Shown: positions 33,237 to 46,920, counted from the first letter of the stretch. The stretch is DNA of 64,000 nt from Carnegiea gigantea (GCA_029747015.1 JAKOGI010000833.1:264501-328500), one strand, 5' to 3'. Numbers and translations are program-made. Notes: a model not told the origin generated them from the sequence alone.

Positions 33237-33587
33237 TTGAAAAAAGGGGTTGAAGATTATGAGGACATGTCATTTGAGGAGGGTAGAGAGGTGATCATAG
33301 CTGAGAGTAAGGAGAAAAATGATGAGGGTGAGCCTATAACGTTTAGAGAAAGCGATAGCTTTGAGTTTCCCAATGTCTTTGCCCCTAAGCTTCTTGACCT
33401 AGATAACTTTTCTATCCCATTTGTAATAAGAAAAGTGAAAATTGAAGGAGCCCTATGTGATCTTGGTGTAAGTCTCAGTTTGACGCCCTACTTTATGTTC
33501 CATAAGCTTCATTTGGGCCCATTGTAACCAGTACCCTTTTCACTCCAATTAGCAGATGGTTTTGAAACACGACCTTTGGGTACATTA
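33237..33587 (+). pseudogene. Athila-type protease region, left part
   Basis: Encodes LLDLDNFSIPFVIRKVKIEG and ALCDLGVSLSLTPYFMFHKL. Athila proteases carry D-L-G in place of the usual triad, here intact as CDLGVS. After a stop it continues QLADGFETRPLGTL up to the insertion of element C; the rest is at 56096. The joined order across C confirms that C interrupted this gene. Confidence 0.82.
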
Positions 33588-36249
33588 TGTAACACCCTAG
33601 ACTCATATAACCCACTGTTCGCATTCTCTCCATTAATTTCACAAATTAGAAGTGATAACCCTATGATCAGGGTGTTACAGCCGTCCAAAAGGACTAGGCT
33701 TCGCTTGTAAACAATAAACATAACAAAGCTGAACATCATCTACCACCACAAGGCATTCACACAATCATAAACCATTAGAACCATACATAAACAGTTTCTA
33801 ACTATCTCAAAGTTTACACCAACTCTCTGTAGAGTACACAATTCTAACATCAGAATATTTCACAATGTAATACTAAAAAAATTTTAGAACTTATACATCA
33901 CTGTTCCTTTCAAACTTCCTTGTTCACTTATCTCCTCCAATCAGGCGGCTATCCTAAGGGTGATTCACTAAGCATTTGCCTAAAACAAAACATGAAAACA
34001 TTTCGAACTGTGAGCTGAAGCTTAGTACATATATTCCTATACCGTAAAATGTTCATTGAAAAGCTGGTTGGACCTACATTGTAATTCATTTTAATTTAAA
34101 ACATGGAATGAGGTGAAAATAACACTACATTGCTAATTATTATCTGATAGTGAACCCCTAGTAACTGTTACAATCTATAGATAGGTGTACACCTGCCTAG
34201 ACGATCGAGGGATCTAGTCTGCAGCCGCGCGAGTAAATAAAGGATAATGCCATGTAACTAATAAGTGATAGGGTCACTAATTATGTGATAAATCAATATT
34301 AAATTGATTTATTGATGTACTTACTAAAACATTATAATTTTGATAAATACAAGCTGATTTCTAAAGATACAGGTAATGAACGTGCTTGAGACTTTTAATA
34401 AAATCTTACTGAGTATGATGATGCATGAAAAGGGGAGGGAATGATAGATTAAGCCCTGAGTCTGTTGAAAATATCATTATAGGAATATATAGTTAGCAAA
34501 GGTACTTATTCTCATAGTTGATAAGTTAGTTAAAAAGGGTAAAGGCTCAACAGGAGCTAAAATAAATAACTCGTAACTTAATCTCCTGACCTCAGCTTGA
34601 CACCTAATTCTCCAATATAGTAAGGTTAAAAAGTCCTATAAAACTTTTATATGTAAACCAAAACATAATTTTCACAATAGGGTTCCCAAAATTAGTCTTG
34701 AACACAATTGTGCTAGCTTCGGTCTATCTTGTGGAGTCCTAGCAAAACGGCCATAACTTTTTTCACAGAACTTGGATTCAAGAGATTCAAAAGGCATTTG
34801 AAAGATAACTCATTGATCTATTTAAGCACTGAAAATCACAATTTTTAAACAGGCCAAAAAACACCAGTTTAATCGCAAAGTGACCCTTATTTTTGGTCTA
34901 TTTACAGCCCTACTATTCTTGTTTTCCCACTTCTTTTCACATAATTCCCCATCTAAAATCACTCTTTAAAATCATTTAACAGAGCCTTGTTCCTTCTCAT
35001 CACCTTACAAAGCCATATTACTCAATTTTACTCCAAAATTATGTACATCAAATTTTTAATTCTTTTCTTTTCAAAAATACTCAAAACACATCCATAATCT
35101 TACTTATTTACATAAATGAGCAAAATGGCCTTTATAATCAATTGGGAAAATTCCTATAGTCCAACCCTTTTTTAAGAATCACACCAAGTCATTTTTCCAA
35201 GTTAAAAGGCACATCAAAGATTTATTTCTCATCCAAGTACACACAACTAACATGCTTGATACTAAAAGAAAGCCAAACCATGCATAATCATTAAAACCCT
35301 AGCTTATGGCCAACTTAGATTCAGTTTTAACTCATCCAAAGCCACACCAACACCACCATAATCATTTATGATGCTAAAGATTATCAAATCAAATACAAAA
35401 CAATCCATAAACATCACTGAAAACTTAAGCTTGCATGATCACGAACAATCTCAACTCCCACATACTTTCAAGCTTCACTAACAATTTAAACACCAAAATA
35501 ACTCTTATTTCTATCAAAACAACATGATCAATAATCAAAAATAACAAAAATAAGAATCAAAACCAACACACAAATCAAAATCAAGAAGATATGGTTAGGG
35601 TTTTACCTACTTTGCTTGAAGAAAAAGGGGTCTAGATTAGGTTTGGTGTTCGTGGGAGTATAATGGGTGACTAGGGTGGTTGGTGGTGGTTGTTTGGTGG
35701 CTGGAGGAGATTGTTCTAGTGGTGGACTAGTGGCTAAAGGCTATAGGAAAGGGGGGTGGCGAGCCTGCTTTGGTGGAGAGAGAAAAGAGGATGGGTTTGT
35801 GTGATATTTTTTTCACTTGGCTTGAAATGGTCAAAGAATTATTTGGCAGAATTTTTATCCCCAAAATTAGCTTTTAGTGCATTATAATTAGGCATAAATC
35901 ATGGTAATTAGCTGCATTTAATTAAATAAGATTGTTGGGGCTTTAAATTAGGCCAAAATAAATTAGTCTCCATAATAAAACACTCCGTAACGATAATGTT
36001 TTACGTAACTCAAAACTAAATTTTTATGATGCTACAGAAAAATAATTTAATCACTTAGATTATAATCATCAGGGCTTAATAGCAATTTTTCTAAATTTTT
36101 CTTTTCATTAATAAAAACTCGAATTGCAAACTAAGGTCCCCAATAAAGTTTTTCCTAACGGGATGATTAAATGTGACAAACAAATTTGAGAAAATCATTA
36201 ACAAGAGGGAATTAAGTAAATAGATATGATTTAGGGTTGGGCTATTATA
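33588..36249 (-). repeat. Element C: 3' LTR (2662 bp)
   Basis: Plus strand begins TGTAACACCCTAG and ends GGCTATTATA. The terminal stem GTAACACCC (33589-33597) pairs perfectly with GGGTGTTAC (33670-33678), followed by GTCC-AAAA-GGAC at 33683-33694. GAGC-TGAA-GCTT lies at 34012-34023 and AGGTGTACACCT at 34183-34194. Confidence 0.9.
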
Positions 36250-36266
36250 GCCTTCCTCTCTTAAAG
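36250..36266 (-). other. Element C: polypurine tract
   Basis: Minus strand CTTTAAGAGAGGAAGGC just before the 3' LTR. Confidence 0.7.
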
Positions 36267-36319
36267 AATTTCATCCTTAAAACTTACGAACTTCTTCAAA
36301 TCATGCAAGATTAACTCGA

Positions 36320-37600
36320 ATAAATATGTGTACTTGGCTTAATTTCATTTCCTCTTCAGTCTCGCAAGTGGCTTCTTGGGAGGCATGGTTTGTCGAAAGT
36401 ACCTTGACTAGAGGTATCTACTTGTTGCGCAGCTGCTTAATCCTATAATATAGTATTTGGACCAGACGCTCTTTATATACTAGATTCCTAGTGATTTCAA
36501 TAGGTTCAGATATGATGGTATAGTCCGGATTTGGAATATATTTCATAAGCTGAGAGATGTGAAACGTGTTATGCACGTGTTCAAGTTCTACACGCAGATC
36601 CAGACGATAATCTATGGGATTCAACTTTTCAATGATTTTATGGGGCCCAATCTATCTTGGACTCAATTTCCCTCGTGTTCTGAACCTCCTAATACCCTTG
36701 GTTGGCAAAACTTTCAGAAAAACTTTATCGCCTACTTGAAACTTAAGAGGCCTCCTTCTTTTGTCACCATAACTCTTTTGCCGGCTCTGGGCAACCCTAA
36801 TATGCTTTCGTATTCTTCTTATTGTTTCAATGGTTTCCTAAATCATTTTAGGGCCAATAATCAATACCTCATCCAAATCACTCCAACACTATAGGGATCT
36901 ACATTTTCTCCCATATAGAGCCTCAAATGGGGCTATTTTTATGGTAGACTGGTAGCTATTGTTATAAGAAAACTCCACCAATGATAAATAGTCTTCCTAT
37001 TTCCCTTGGAATTCTAATGCACAAGCTCTTAGCATGTCCACTAGAATTTGATTCACTCTTTTAGTTTGCCCATCTGTCTTAGGGTGATAAGAGCTACTAA
37101 AGTTTAATTTGGTCCTAAAAGCTCTTTGAAGTGCTTGCCAAAAATAGGCTTGGAATCTTTGATCCCTCCCTGATATTATGTCCAAGGGGCTCCTGTATAA
37201 TCAAACTGTCTCCATAGCATATAGCTGAGCTAGTTTATGAACTTCCCAAGTATCCCTAATTGGCAGAAAATGGGCCGACTTGGTAAGTCGATTAACTATA
37301 ACCTAGATAGTATTTTTCTTTGTACCAGAATGGGGTAAACCCATAATGAAGTCCATTAAGACTGAATCCTACTTCCAAGTGGGAGTTTCTGGAGGGGATG
37401 CTGATGCTCTACTTTAAGATTCTGGTAGGTTAGGCACTTGTCTACGTATTCCACAATCTCCTTCTTCATATTATTCCACCAGAAGTATTGTCTCTGGTCT
37501 CTGCACATATTGGTGCCTCCCGGATGCATGGAGTAGTGAGTGTTGTGAGCCTCCTCTAGGATTTGCTTCCTTAATTCCACATTTTTGGGTACACACAGGT
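36320..37600 (-). pseudogene. Element C: integrase and chromodomain
   Basis: From high to low coordinates: the zinc-binding region at 37356-37580 (QILEEAHNTHYSMHPGGTNM, YFWWNNMKKEIVEYVDKCL, TYQNLKVEHQ, one Cys of the pair changed), and a core remnant (GRDQRFQAYFWQALQRAF, YHPKTDGQTKRVNQILVD). Then the C-terminal module (NPIDYRLDLRVELEHVHNTF, HISQLMKYIP) and a chromodomain with RLVQILYYRIKQLRNK, a stop, and IPLVKVLSTNHASQEATCE. Stops and shifts break the frame throughout. The role is as in element B. Confidence 0.83.
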
Positions 37601-37809
37601 GATTTTGGAATCGTAGGGTCCCATTCTCATGTATTACAAACCCAAGAGACTTCCCTTTTTCTGAATTTTGCTTTATTTTTTAGAGTTCAATATCATTTTT
37701 TAGGTTTACCAGAATTTCCTCCACTATAGAGGGTTGTAAGGTAAGTATTGATAATTGAACATTTTCTTACCCACGGGACACTAGTTGAATTCCCAAGTCT
37801 TTAAGGTCT

Positions 37810-39060
37810 CTTAAGAGACTCAACTAAGTAATCAACACAGTGTTGAAGTTATGTTGCGCTTTCCGACTCAGGGCATCTACTACAACATTTATTTTTCTTA
37901 GGTGATATTGAATATGCAAATCATAGTCTTTAAGCAACTCAAGCCAATGCCATTGCCTCAAATTGAGCTCCTTCTGGGTGAAGATATACTTCATACTTTG
38001 ATGGTCAGTATAAATCTTGTATGGTACCCCATATAAGTAATGTCTCCAAATTTTCAGTGTAAAGACCATAGCTGCTAACTCCAGGTCAATGGTAGGGTAA
38101 TTTTTCTCATAAGGTTTGAGTTGTCGAGAGGTATAAGCTACTACTTTGTCTTCCTGTGTCAGAACACACCCCAAATTATTTTTCGATGCATCACTGTAAA
38201 TGGTATACTCCTTACCTTCTACTAGCAGTGTCAGGATTGGGGCCGTAGTTAATCGCTGCCTTGGCTCTTAAAAAGCCCTCTCACATTTCTCTGTCCATTC
38301 AAATTTATTCGTTTTCTTCAGCAAATTGGCCAGGGGAGGAGCTATTTTCGAAAATTCCTTGACGAACCTTCGACGATAGCCTGCTAAACCTAAAAAGCTT
38401 TTAATCTCAGTGACATTGGTAGGCCTTGACCATTCCGTGACTGCTTTCACCTTGTGAGGGTCAACTTTAATTCCTTCTTTTGTAATCACATGTCCTAAGA
38501 ATACCATTTCTTCTAACCAAAATTCACACTTCTTTAATTTGTCAGAGAGCTGACGCTGCCTTAGGGTCTGTAACACCATCCTCAAATGATCAATGTACTC
38601 CTCTTTGTCCTTAGAATAGATAAGAATGTCATCTATAAACACCAATACAAACTTGTATAAATAGGGACTGATGACTCTGTTCATAAGATCCATAAAGACT
38701 GTTGGGGCATTGGTTAGGCCAAATGGCATCACTGCAAACTTATAATGACCGTACTTGGTCCTATATATAGTCTTGGGCATGTCTTCTAGTTTAATCCTAA
38801 GTTGATGGTACCTTGACCTCAAATCAATCTTAGAGAAGACTCCTACTCCTTGCAGGTGATCAAACAAGTCATCTATTTGCAGTAAAGGATATTTATTTTT
38901 GATGGTGATCTTATTCAGTTCCCTGTAGTCAATATATCATCTTAAGGTTCCATCCTTTTTCTTTACTAACAACACGGGGCACCCCATGGTGACACTTGGT
39001 CTAATAAATCCTTTCTATAATAGTTTATCTAATTAAATCTTCAGTTCTTTAAGCTCATTT
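37810..39060 (-). pseudogene. Element C: reverse transcriptase and RNase H
   Basis: The best preserved pol in the window. RT runs from [20 protein letters not shown] through [20 protein letters not shown] to the intact catalytic box [12 protein letters not shown], then [19 protein letters not shown] and [12 protein letters not shown]. One stop near 38266 separates it from RNase H ([51 protein letters not shown]). The N-terminal end above 38867 is shifted. RT copies genomic RNA primed by tRNA-iMet, and RNase H removes the RNA strand. Confidence 0.9.
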
Positions 39061-39239
39061 GAGGCCATATGATATGGGGCTTTGGAGATAGGTAGAGCAC
39101 CAGGGATTTATTCAATTTCAAAATCAATTTCCCTCTATGACATAGTCCTGGTAACTCTTCAGGAAAAACATCTCTAAACTTACAAACCATAGGGATATCC
39201 TCTACTTTTTTCTCCTCTCTTGGAGTGTCAATGGCATAA

Positions 39240-39700
39240 TACTAATACCCCATGCTTTGCATAATAGCTTGCTTGCTTTCATAGTAGAAATCAAAGGACA
39301 AGATTTTTCGTCTCTCTACCCATAGAAACATACTTCTCTCCCCTTTTCATCCTTCAAAATAACCGTAAGGTCTCACAATCAATTTTAGACCCAGAGATAC
39401 GTAACCAGTTCATCTTTAAAATGATATCAAAGTCCAATAAGTCAAACTGAATCAAGTCACCCAAAAATGCAATCCCACTAATATTAATAGGAACATGTTT
39501 ATAAGGGACAAGACACTCAACTACAGAATCATAAGGTAACTTGATTCTATAATTAGTCTCCGACTTTGCATTCTTAATATTCAATTGCATAACAAATCGG
39601 GTAGATATAAATGAATGAATGGCACCCCAAATCAAATAATATATAAAATGACTTTGAATTTAAAAAGATAGTTCCAGTAACTACCGTGGTGTCAGCTTCC
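39240..39700 (-). pseudogene. Element C: aspartic protease remnant
   Basis: IHSFISTRFVMQLNIKNAKS, YKHVPINISG and LLDFDIILKMNWLRISGSKI are visible on the minus strand. The catalytic triad just upstream (near 39640) is not readable in frame. Homologous in position and order to 21768-22361. Confidence 0.75.
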
Positions 39701-39719
39701 TTCTTGTTCATCAAATACA

Positions 39720-40801
39720 TCCATCCTATTGCTGCAGGCCTTGGTGGTGGAGGCCCTTAGTGAGGTGGGGCCAAGGGTTTTGTTACACCCTTATCCATAA
39801 CCTTCAGTCTTGAAGTGCAGGCAGCAATGAGGTGTTCTGAGCTTCCACACCACATGCACTTGTTAGTACCCACTTAGCATTCAAGGATGGTGTGATTGGT
39901 TCTTTCGCATTTCTCACAGGGCTCTAACGAGCCTATAGGGCGGCTCTTGGGAGGAGTGAGAGAAGGTTTCTTCTGATTCACACTCTCACTTGGAGGTCCT
40001 CACTCAATCCCTTTTCTCTTTTGGTTGATTAGGTTTAGAGCTCTCAACGTTGCCTTCACTCGCTCCACTTCAGCAGCTCACCCATATAGCTCTTGGTAAG
40101 TAGAGATTAGTTACCCAGCTTACTGATTGTGAATATAGAAGGCTAAGTCCTCTTCAAACCACCTCAGATTTAACGTTTCAAATGATACAAATTTAGGGAC
40201 AAACCTAGACAGTTCTATAAACGTACTAGCATACTATAATATAGTCATACTGCCACTCATCTTAAGTTTCATAAATTCTTTCTCCTTTTATCTTTGAACC
40301 ATAACTAGGTAAAATTTTACCCTCCACTCCTCCACGAATTTACTCTAACTGAATCCAGGCCTTACGAGCATACCCTTAACGGTGCTCCACCAAATATCAG
40401 CTTCACTAGTCAAATAAAACATTGTAATGTTTACCTTCTTTTCTTCTGGAACCTCTACCACTGTAAAAATCATCTCCATTCCCTTTACTCATTTTCGTAA
40501 TTCCACTAAATCATACTTTCTATCATACACTTTAGGTTTATGTCATGCTACCCTATCCACTAATTTATCATCTTTAGGAAGGGTTTCAGTAGGTACTTGG
40601 GGAATCTATCTCATTAGTTCAGCTACCAAAGTTGGCTAGTAGTTTAGGTTCCTAATATTGTTAGCTAACTCAGGGGGGATTAGGAGCATTTTGCCAAAAT
40701 TTGGTGGCACATTACATGAGGCTTGTTCACTAAATCCCTAGCCATGGTCCAAGTTAATCCCTTATATGGGTCTCTACATTATTTTGCACCGATTCGAAAA
40801 T
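39720..40801 (-). pseudogene. Element C: gag, heavily decayed
   Basis: Aligns with the element B gag, but the start codon corresponding to 23332 is ATT (rc of 40799-40801), and stops are frequent. Recognisable parts are the start region FESVQNNVET, the capsid region near 40330-40560, and the cysteine motif region near 39830-39930. No product is expected. Confidence 0.72.
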
Positions 40802-40917
40802 TCTGATCATACATTAAACAAAACAATTCAATCACTAGAATAATCCAACATATAAGATAAGTATGCCCAACAAATACATTTAATATGGCTTAAATATTAT
40901 TTAAAATAGAACCCAAA
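40802..40917 (-). other. Element C: gag-leader spacer, left piece
   Basis: Equivalent to 23333-23445 of B; interrupted by element D and continued at 52210-52505. Confidence 0.6.
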
Positions 40918-40922
40918 GCTTC
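40918..40922. repeat. Target-site duplication of element D, left (GCTTC)
   Basis: Exact match with 52205-52209; the empty site AAAGCTTCATTATA is present in B at 23443-23456. Confidence 0.92.
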
Positions 40923-43900
40923 TGTAATGCCCCCAAATTAAACATGTTTCACTGTTTATATCCTCCTTAATAATAAATCCCTCAATTGTAATATGATGAA
41001 TTCAATGATAGGAGCATTATCGCCGTCCAAAAGGACAAGGCTTGAGACATAAGTGTTATAAATAACACAGTCAAGCATAACCTCCACTGTACACATTCAC
41101 ATATGCTCATCAATTTACAATCAAGCGTTAACCAATATAAGGTTTATAAATCATAGGAAGATAATTCATCATGTAATCTACATCTTCATCTATAGAAGAA
41201 TTCCAAATACAACTTAAAGTATGCATATACGGCATTACTTCTGATCCATCTGGATTTCCCTGCTTCACTTATTCTCTTCAGCTGATTTGCTGGCATAAGG
41301 GCAATACTCTGAGCATTTTCCTAAAACGAAACATGAAAAACATTTCGAACTGTGAGCCGAAGCTCAGTGCATGCATTCCTGAATTGTTAGATGATCATTG
41401 AAATACTGGTTAGGCCCGCTTTCCAATTCATTTAGTTAAAACAGTGAATAAGATGATGTAAAGCTGCATTACTAGTTATTATCTGATAGTGAACCCCTTG
41501 ATGCTATTACGATCTATGGATAGCTGTATACCTGCCAAGCCGATCGGGGACCTGGCCTGAAGCTGCGCGGGTAATTGAAGGGCGAATGCCCTATAGATGA
41601 TGACTAATGGGGTCATTAATTAATTGATAAATCATTGTGTAAACTGATTCATTGATGTACTTACTAAAACATGATAACGTTGATAAATACACTGTGATTT
41701 CTAAAGATACAGGCAATAGACGTACCTGAAGTCTTTAAAAATGATATTTCACTTGATAACACTTATGCACAATGGAAATGATAGACTAGGCCTCAACTCT
41801 GTTTCATAAATGTCACTGTAAGTATGTGTAATCAGTAAATGATCCTTACTCGCATAATTGAGTAAATAAAAGTAGGTGTAACAGAAGTTGAATAATGAAA
41901 TGGGATACATAACTTGTGCATTTCAATATAATAAACTTATTTTAATTTAATATAAGATAAGTTAAACCAAAATGAACTGATTTAAATCAGTTAGGGTTAC
42001 TGAACTTGAAATGCAATAAATTGAAGTAAAATAGACCAAATGAAATGATTGAGGTGATAATGAAAAGATTTTAATTGATATAAATGAAATATGGGTTTCT
42101 GATATTTCTAAAATGGATAATGAAAAGCGTGAGGTTCAATGCCTCTAAAATGGATAATAGAATGGGTAATGCCTCTGAAATGGATAATAGAATGGTTAAT
42201 GCCTCTGAAATGGATAATAGAAGGTTCAATGCCATGAGGGGTGTTGTGAGGTTCATAAAAGCTCAAATAACCTCAGTAAATCTGATATACACTAACTTAA
42301 GTCATTACTGAGCCCACTTCTCAAATTTCATTTTCATGCTTACTTGACTCGGCTCTCAAACACAAGTAAGCTTCTATGCAATAACAAACTTTTTGGACTC
42401 ACTACACTTTTTAATTTCCTTGCAATACCCATAATTATATATAGAAACTTCTAAAAATATTTCCGAATGTCTCGATTTCTGCATTCACTCATGTTACCGT
42501 TTGATGGTCTACATTAGAAAATCCATATCTTTCACTCCCGACCCCCAAATAAGATGTAAAACCCCAATATGAAAAGCTCATAATGTGCACTAAAACATTC
42601 ATTCAAGACACCAAGTATGATTCCCATAGTAAGGTCCCTAAAATTAGGGTAGAATACAAATGTGCACAATTTCAGTCCAATCTACGCGGTCGTAGCAAAA
42701 CGGCCATAACTTTTCGCACAGAACTCGGATGAAGCAATTCCAAAGGAATTTGAAAGATAACTCATTGATCTATCCACACACCAAAAATCATAATTTTTCT
42801 GTGACCCAATGAATACCAATTTTTCCGTAAAGTTACTGTTCCTGTTCAGTTCCCAGTTTTAATGTATTCTACATAGTCTTGAGTAAATTAGTTATAACTT
42901 TGTCCACACAACTCGAAATTGAGTAATTCCAAAGCCTATTGAAATCTACCTCATCAAGCTATCACTGCACTAAAAATATGAATTTTGGATGTGCCAAACA
43001 GTACCAGTTTAATCTCGAATTGATCCCTATTTTGGGTCTGTATATAGCTTAATCAGCACATTTTTGCAAGCTTTTCTGCACATAACCACCCATTAAAATC
43101 ACTCTTTGATTTTTATAAATCGCATAAACATCTTGATATTCATTACCAATGCTAAAGATCACAAAATCTCATTTAAAACAATCAAAATCCATCATTACAC
43201 CCTAAACTTGCATGAACATAAACAACCTCCATCTTTTCTTTCTTTCAAGAAGATCCAACCAATAAAACATCAAAATAATTCTTGATTGCATCAAAACAAC
43301 ATGATTACTACTCAAAAACAAGAATCAAAACCAAAATGCAACCAAAATCACAAGATAAAGTTAGGGTTTACTCACTTTGTTCATGTATAAAGGAGTGTAA
43401 TTGGAGGTTTGATGCATGAGGGGGTATGGGAAATGAATGGTGGCTGTAGGGGTGGCGGCTGGTGGCCTGAAACCACCAGAATAGTGGTGGCAGTGCTGGA
43501 GGAAGGGAGAGGCCGAGTAGAGAGAGAGTAGAGAGAGAAGAGAGGATGGCTAGCCTTTGCTTGTGATTTACATGCTTATCTTAAATACTTGGTTGACATA
43601 AATATTTTGCCTTGATTGCTTTACTTGGCTGAGATTAACTCTGGCAAAATGGGCTTAAGCCATTGGAAATTCAACACACACAATATTACTTAGTCAAGCA
43701 AAATGAGGTAGTAGCTTGTTGGGCCGGGACTGGGCTTAAATGAGCTCGGGTTGGACAAAAACCAAACAGGGTGCGATTAATTAAATTTACTTTTCCGAAG
43801 CTCGAAATTAAATGTAATATCATGAAAATAATTGTGAAAATAATTTAATCTTCTAAATCATAAATATCAAGGCCTAATATCAATTTTTCCGCAAAATTAT

Positions 43901-44053
43901 TTTCGGTAAATGAAACTCGAATTGTAAGGTGGGATCCGACATGAATTTTCCCAACTGTGATGATTCAATGAGATAAATAAATGTGAAAAGGTGAAAAATG
44001 AATAACATGGCTTAATTAAATAAATAAATATGATTTAGGGTCGGGCTATTACA
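40923..44053 (-). repeat. Element D: 3' LTR (3131 bp)
   Basis: Plus strand begins TGTAATGCCCCC and ends GGGCTATTACA. Contains GTCC-AAAA-GGAC at 41025-41036, GAGC-CGAA-GCTC at 41354-41365, AGGGC-GAAT-GCCCT at 41579-41592 and a 30-bp tandem array at 42138-42233. It keeps about 118 bp near 43705-43820 that the right LTR lacks. Confidence 0.93.
42109..42233. repeat. 30-bp tandem repeat in the element D 3' LTR
   Basis: Units begin at 42138, 42168 and 42198 with a partial unit at 42228, core AATGCCTCTGAAATGGATAA; a degenerate unit precedes them. The same array is in the other LTR at 50405-50500. Confidence 0.9.
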
Positions 44054-44072
44054 GCCTTCCCCCTTTAAAGAG
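44054..44072 (-). other. Element D: polypurine tract
   Basis: Minus strand CTTTAAAGGGGGAAGGC directly before the 3' LTR start TGTAATAGCCC. Confidence 0.8.
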
Positions 44073-44084
44073 TTTTATCCTCGA

Positions 44085-45230
44085 AACTTATGAACTTTGA
44101 CTATCATGCAAGGTGATTTCAAATGAATATGAGTACTGGCTTTGACTTTTTGCTAAGTTTCCCAAGTAGCTTCTGGGGGGGGTATGATTTACCCAAGGTA
44201 ATATAATTTAACTGCTTAATCCTATGATCCGATATCTGAATTGGATGCTCTTGAAACATAGACCCTCAATGACTGCAAGGGAATCAGGACAGCATGGTCA
44301 GGGTCTGAAATGTACTATCTGAGTTGTAAGTAAGGAACACGGAACATGTTATGCATATGTTTGAGTTATACAGGTAGATCTGGTAGACAAGTTATGGAAT
44401 TTGACCTTTCAATGAACTGATATGATCCAAAAGATCTTGGCCTCCATTTAGGTCGCAGCACAACCTCCTTACACCCTTTGTTGGTGAGACTTTCTGAAAA
44501 CTTATCATATACCGAAAATTTCAGAAATCTCTATCTTTTATCAACATAGCTTTTCTATCGGTTCCAATGGTCTACTTTCAAGAGTCTTCTGCGATATGCC
44601 ACCTTATTCAATGTTGAAGAAGATCTTCATGACCCATAAGATGATTTGTTGTCAATATCTGCCGTCATTTTGTCTTGATGTTTAACGAAGGATTCTCTGC
44701 TAGTGCTATCACAATGTTGATTGCCGGGAGTTCCATACTGTCTTCAAATGCAAATATTGGTCGTGAAGCACTACAGGCGCCAACTTAGAAGAGTTGATTC
44801 ATTGATATTTTTAGATGCTCGAGATGATAAGAATTACTAAAGTTCAATCCCGTTCCAAAGGCTCCTTGAAGTACATGTCAACTAGGCTTGAAATCTCTGA
44901 TCTCTGTCAGACACTATATCTGAGGGAATCCCATGACAAAATCTATCAAAATTGAATCCCAGTTCCAAGTGGGAATTTCTAAAGGTCTCAATTCACTTAC
45001 GGGGTGCTGGTATTCTGCCATGGCCTTTTTGGCAAATCAGAGCTTTATCCATAATAAATATTCTGTAATATCTCTTCTCATATTGTTTCACAAAAATATT
45101 TCCTCAAATCTGTGTACTCATTGGTGCCCCCTCGATGCACCAAATAGCGAGTATTATGAGCCTCCTCTAAGATCTGCTTTCTTAAGATTTTGCTTTATTC
45201 TTTGGAGCACAGAATCACTATCTTGATTCA
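44085..45230 (-). pseudogene. Element D: integrase remnant
   Basis: Same order as the integrase of B and C but more decayed: C-terminal module near 44300-44420, core pieces near 44820-44960 and zinc-binding region near 45090-45180 (matching 37480-37570). No open stretch is long enough to function. The chromodomain end near 44100-44230 is hardly readable. Confidence 0.7.
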
Positions 45231-45279
45231 CTCTAGGCTCCTCCATTAGGGAGGGCTATAAGCTAAGTATCAGCAATTA

Positions 45280-46290
45280 AACATTTGCCTTCCAGTGTGA
45301 CACTAATTGACTGTGCAAATCCTCAAGCTCTCTCAAGAAATTCAGTTGAGTAATCACTACAGTGTTCACAATATGTTATGCCTTCCTATTCAGGGCGTCT
45401 GCCACAATACTTCCAGTTCTTGGTTGACCGTCGATTTGCCACAACTGATGCTTCATATAGACTGTGCTTCTTATGAGAGAAGATACACTTCAAACTCTAA
45501 TGGCCAGTATAGATTACACAAGGTACCCCTTCTCAGTGCACCTGGATTATGGGTAAGGTACCACCCATAAGACTTGAACTGTTGGGAAGAATAAGGTACC
45601 ACTATATGACAATTCCTTTCTGAACTCGATAATTCCCTACTAAACTCAAACGGTTTCTAATCCCAATGCATTGGTGGGTCTTGAGCACTTTGTAACTGCA
45701 TTTTTTTCAAAAAATACCATTGCTTCCAACCATACTCATGCTTTTTGTATTTGCTATGTAATTGATGTTCCTTCAAGGTCTATGACATTGTCTCAAATGA
45801 ACAGTATGCTCATCTTTGTCCTTGGAGTATTTCAAGACATCCTTTATATACACCACCATAACTTGTTAAGATATGGTTTGAAACTCTATTCATAAGATCT
45901 GTAAAGGCCGCGGGGCCATTGATTAGGCCAAAAGGCATCACAGTGAATTCATTATGACCCCTACATGGTCCGTAGTATGGTTTTGGTAATGTATTCAGAT
46001 ATAATACTAAGTTGATAGTACTCTGACCTCAAATCAATCCTAGATCAGACTCCTGCTCCCTGTAGTTGATCAAATAGGTCATCTACTTGGGGCGATTGGT
46101 ATGTGGTGTTCATGGTGATCTTATTTAGGTCTTTGAAATCAATACATAACCTTAAGGTTCCATTCTTGTTCTTTATAATCAACACTGGGGCACCCCATAG
46201 TGATACACTTGGCCTAATAAAGCCCATCTGTAACAGCTCATCTAGCTGAATCTGTAGTTCTTTAAGCTCAGTTGGGGCCATACGATATGA
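45280..46290 (-). pseudogene. Element D: RT and RNase H remnant
   Basis: The clearest part is 46045-46281: [50 protein letters not shown] and [13 protein letters not shown], the RT fingers. The palm and thumb near 45600-46040 and RNase H near 45300-45590 are shortened by deletions compared with B and C. The catalytic FIDD box near 45840 is not in frame. Confidence 0.75.
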
Positions 46291-46299
46291 GGTTTTTGA

Positions 46300-46920
46300 G
46301 ATAGATTAGGCACTAGGGATGAATTCAATCTCATAATCAATTTCTATTGGCGGAACAGTCCCGGTAACTTTTTCGGAAACTTCTCTGAACTCACAAACTA
46401 TAAGGATGTCTTCCGCTTTTTCTTCCTTAGGTTGAATGTTAATAGCATGACACCAATGCATAATATATCCTTGACATAAGAGCTCACTTGGGTTCATAAC
46501 AAAGGACAAGGTTTTTCCTCTCTTTGACCATAAAACATATTTCTCTCTCTTGTTCTTTTCTTGAAATAACCTTAGGGTAATCACGACCTATCTTGACCCC
46601 ATAAGTACACAATCAACTCATTTTCAAAATGATATCGAAGTCTGACTAGCCAAATTGAATCAAAACTCCAGGGGAAACTATCTCACCAGTAGTAATTGAA
46701 ACAAATTTATGAGATGTAGAACACTCAATTCTAGAGTCATTGGATAACTTGAGTCCATAATTGGTTTATGCCTCCTTATTCTCAAAGTTCAGTTGCATGG
46801 CAGATTGAGCGGATATAAATGAATGACTGGCAACTAAACCAAATAATACACAAAATGGCTTTGAAATTAACAGAGAGCTTCAGTAACTATTGCACCAGAG
46901 GTGAGAGGTTCCTTCTTGTT
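46300..46920 (-). pseudogene. Element D: protease remnant
   Basis: The region aligns with 21600-22230 of B in order. The minus-strand ORF 46306-46584 covers the linker after protease (KREKYVLWSKRGKTLSF, EDILIVCEFREVSEKVTGT). The active-site region near 46830 is broken. Confidence 0.65.

Noticed and set aside
42071..42311. Repeat-containing open frames on both strands in D LTR (also 50338-50578)
   Set aside because: They arise from the 30-bp tandem array, whose unit is a multiple of three, so frames stay open without coding.
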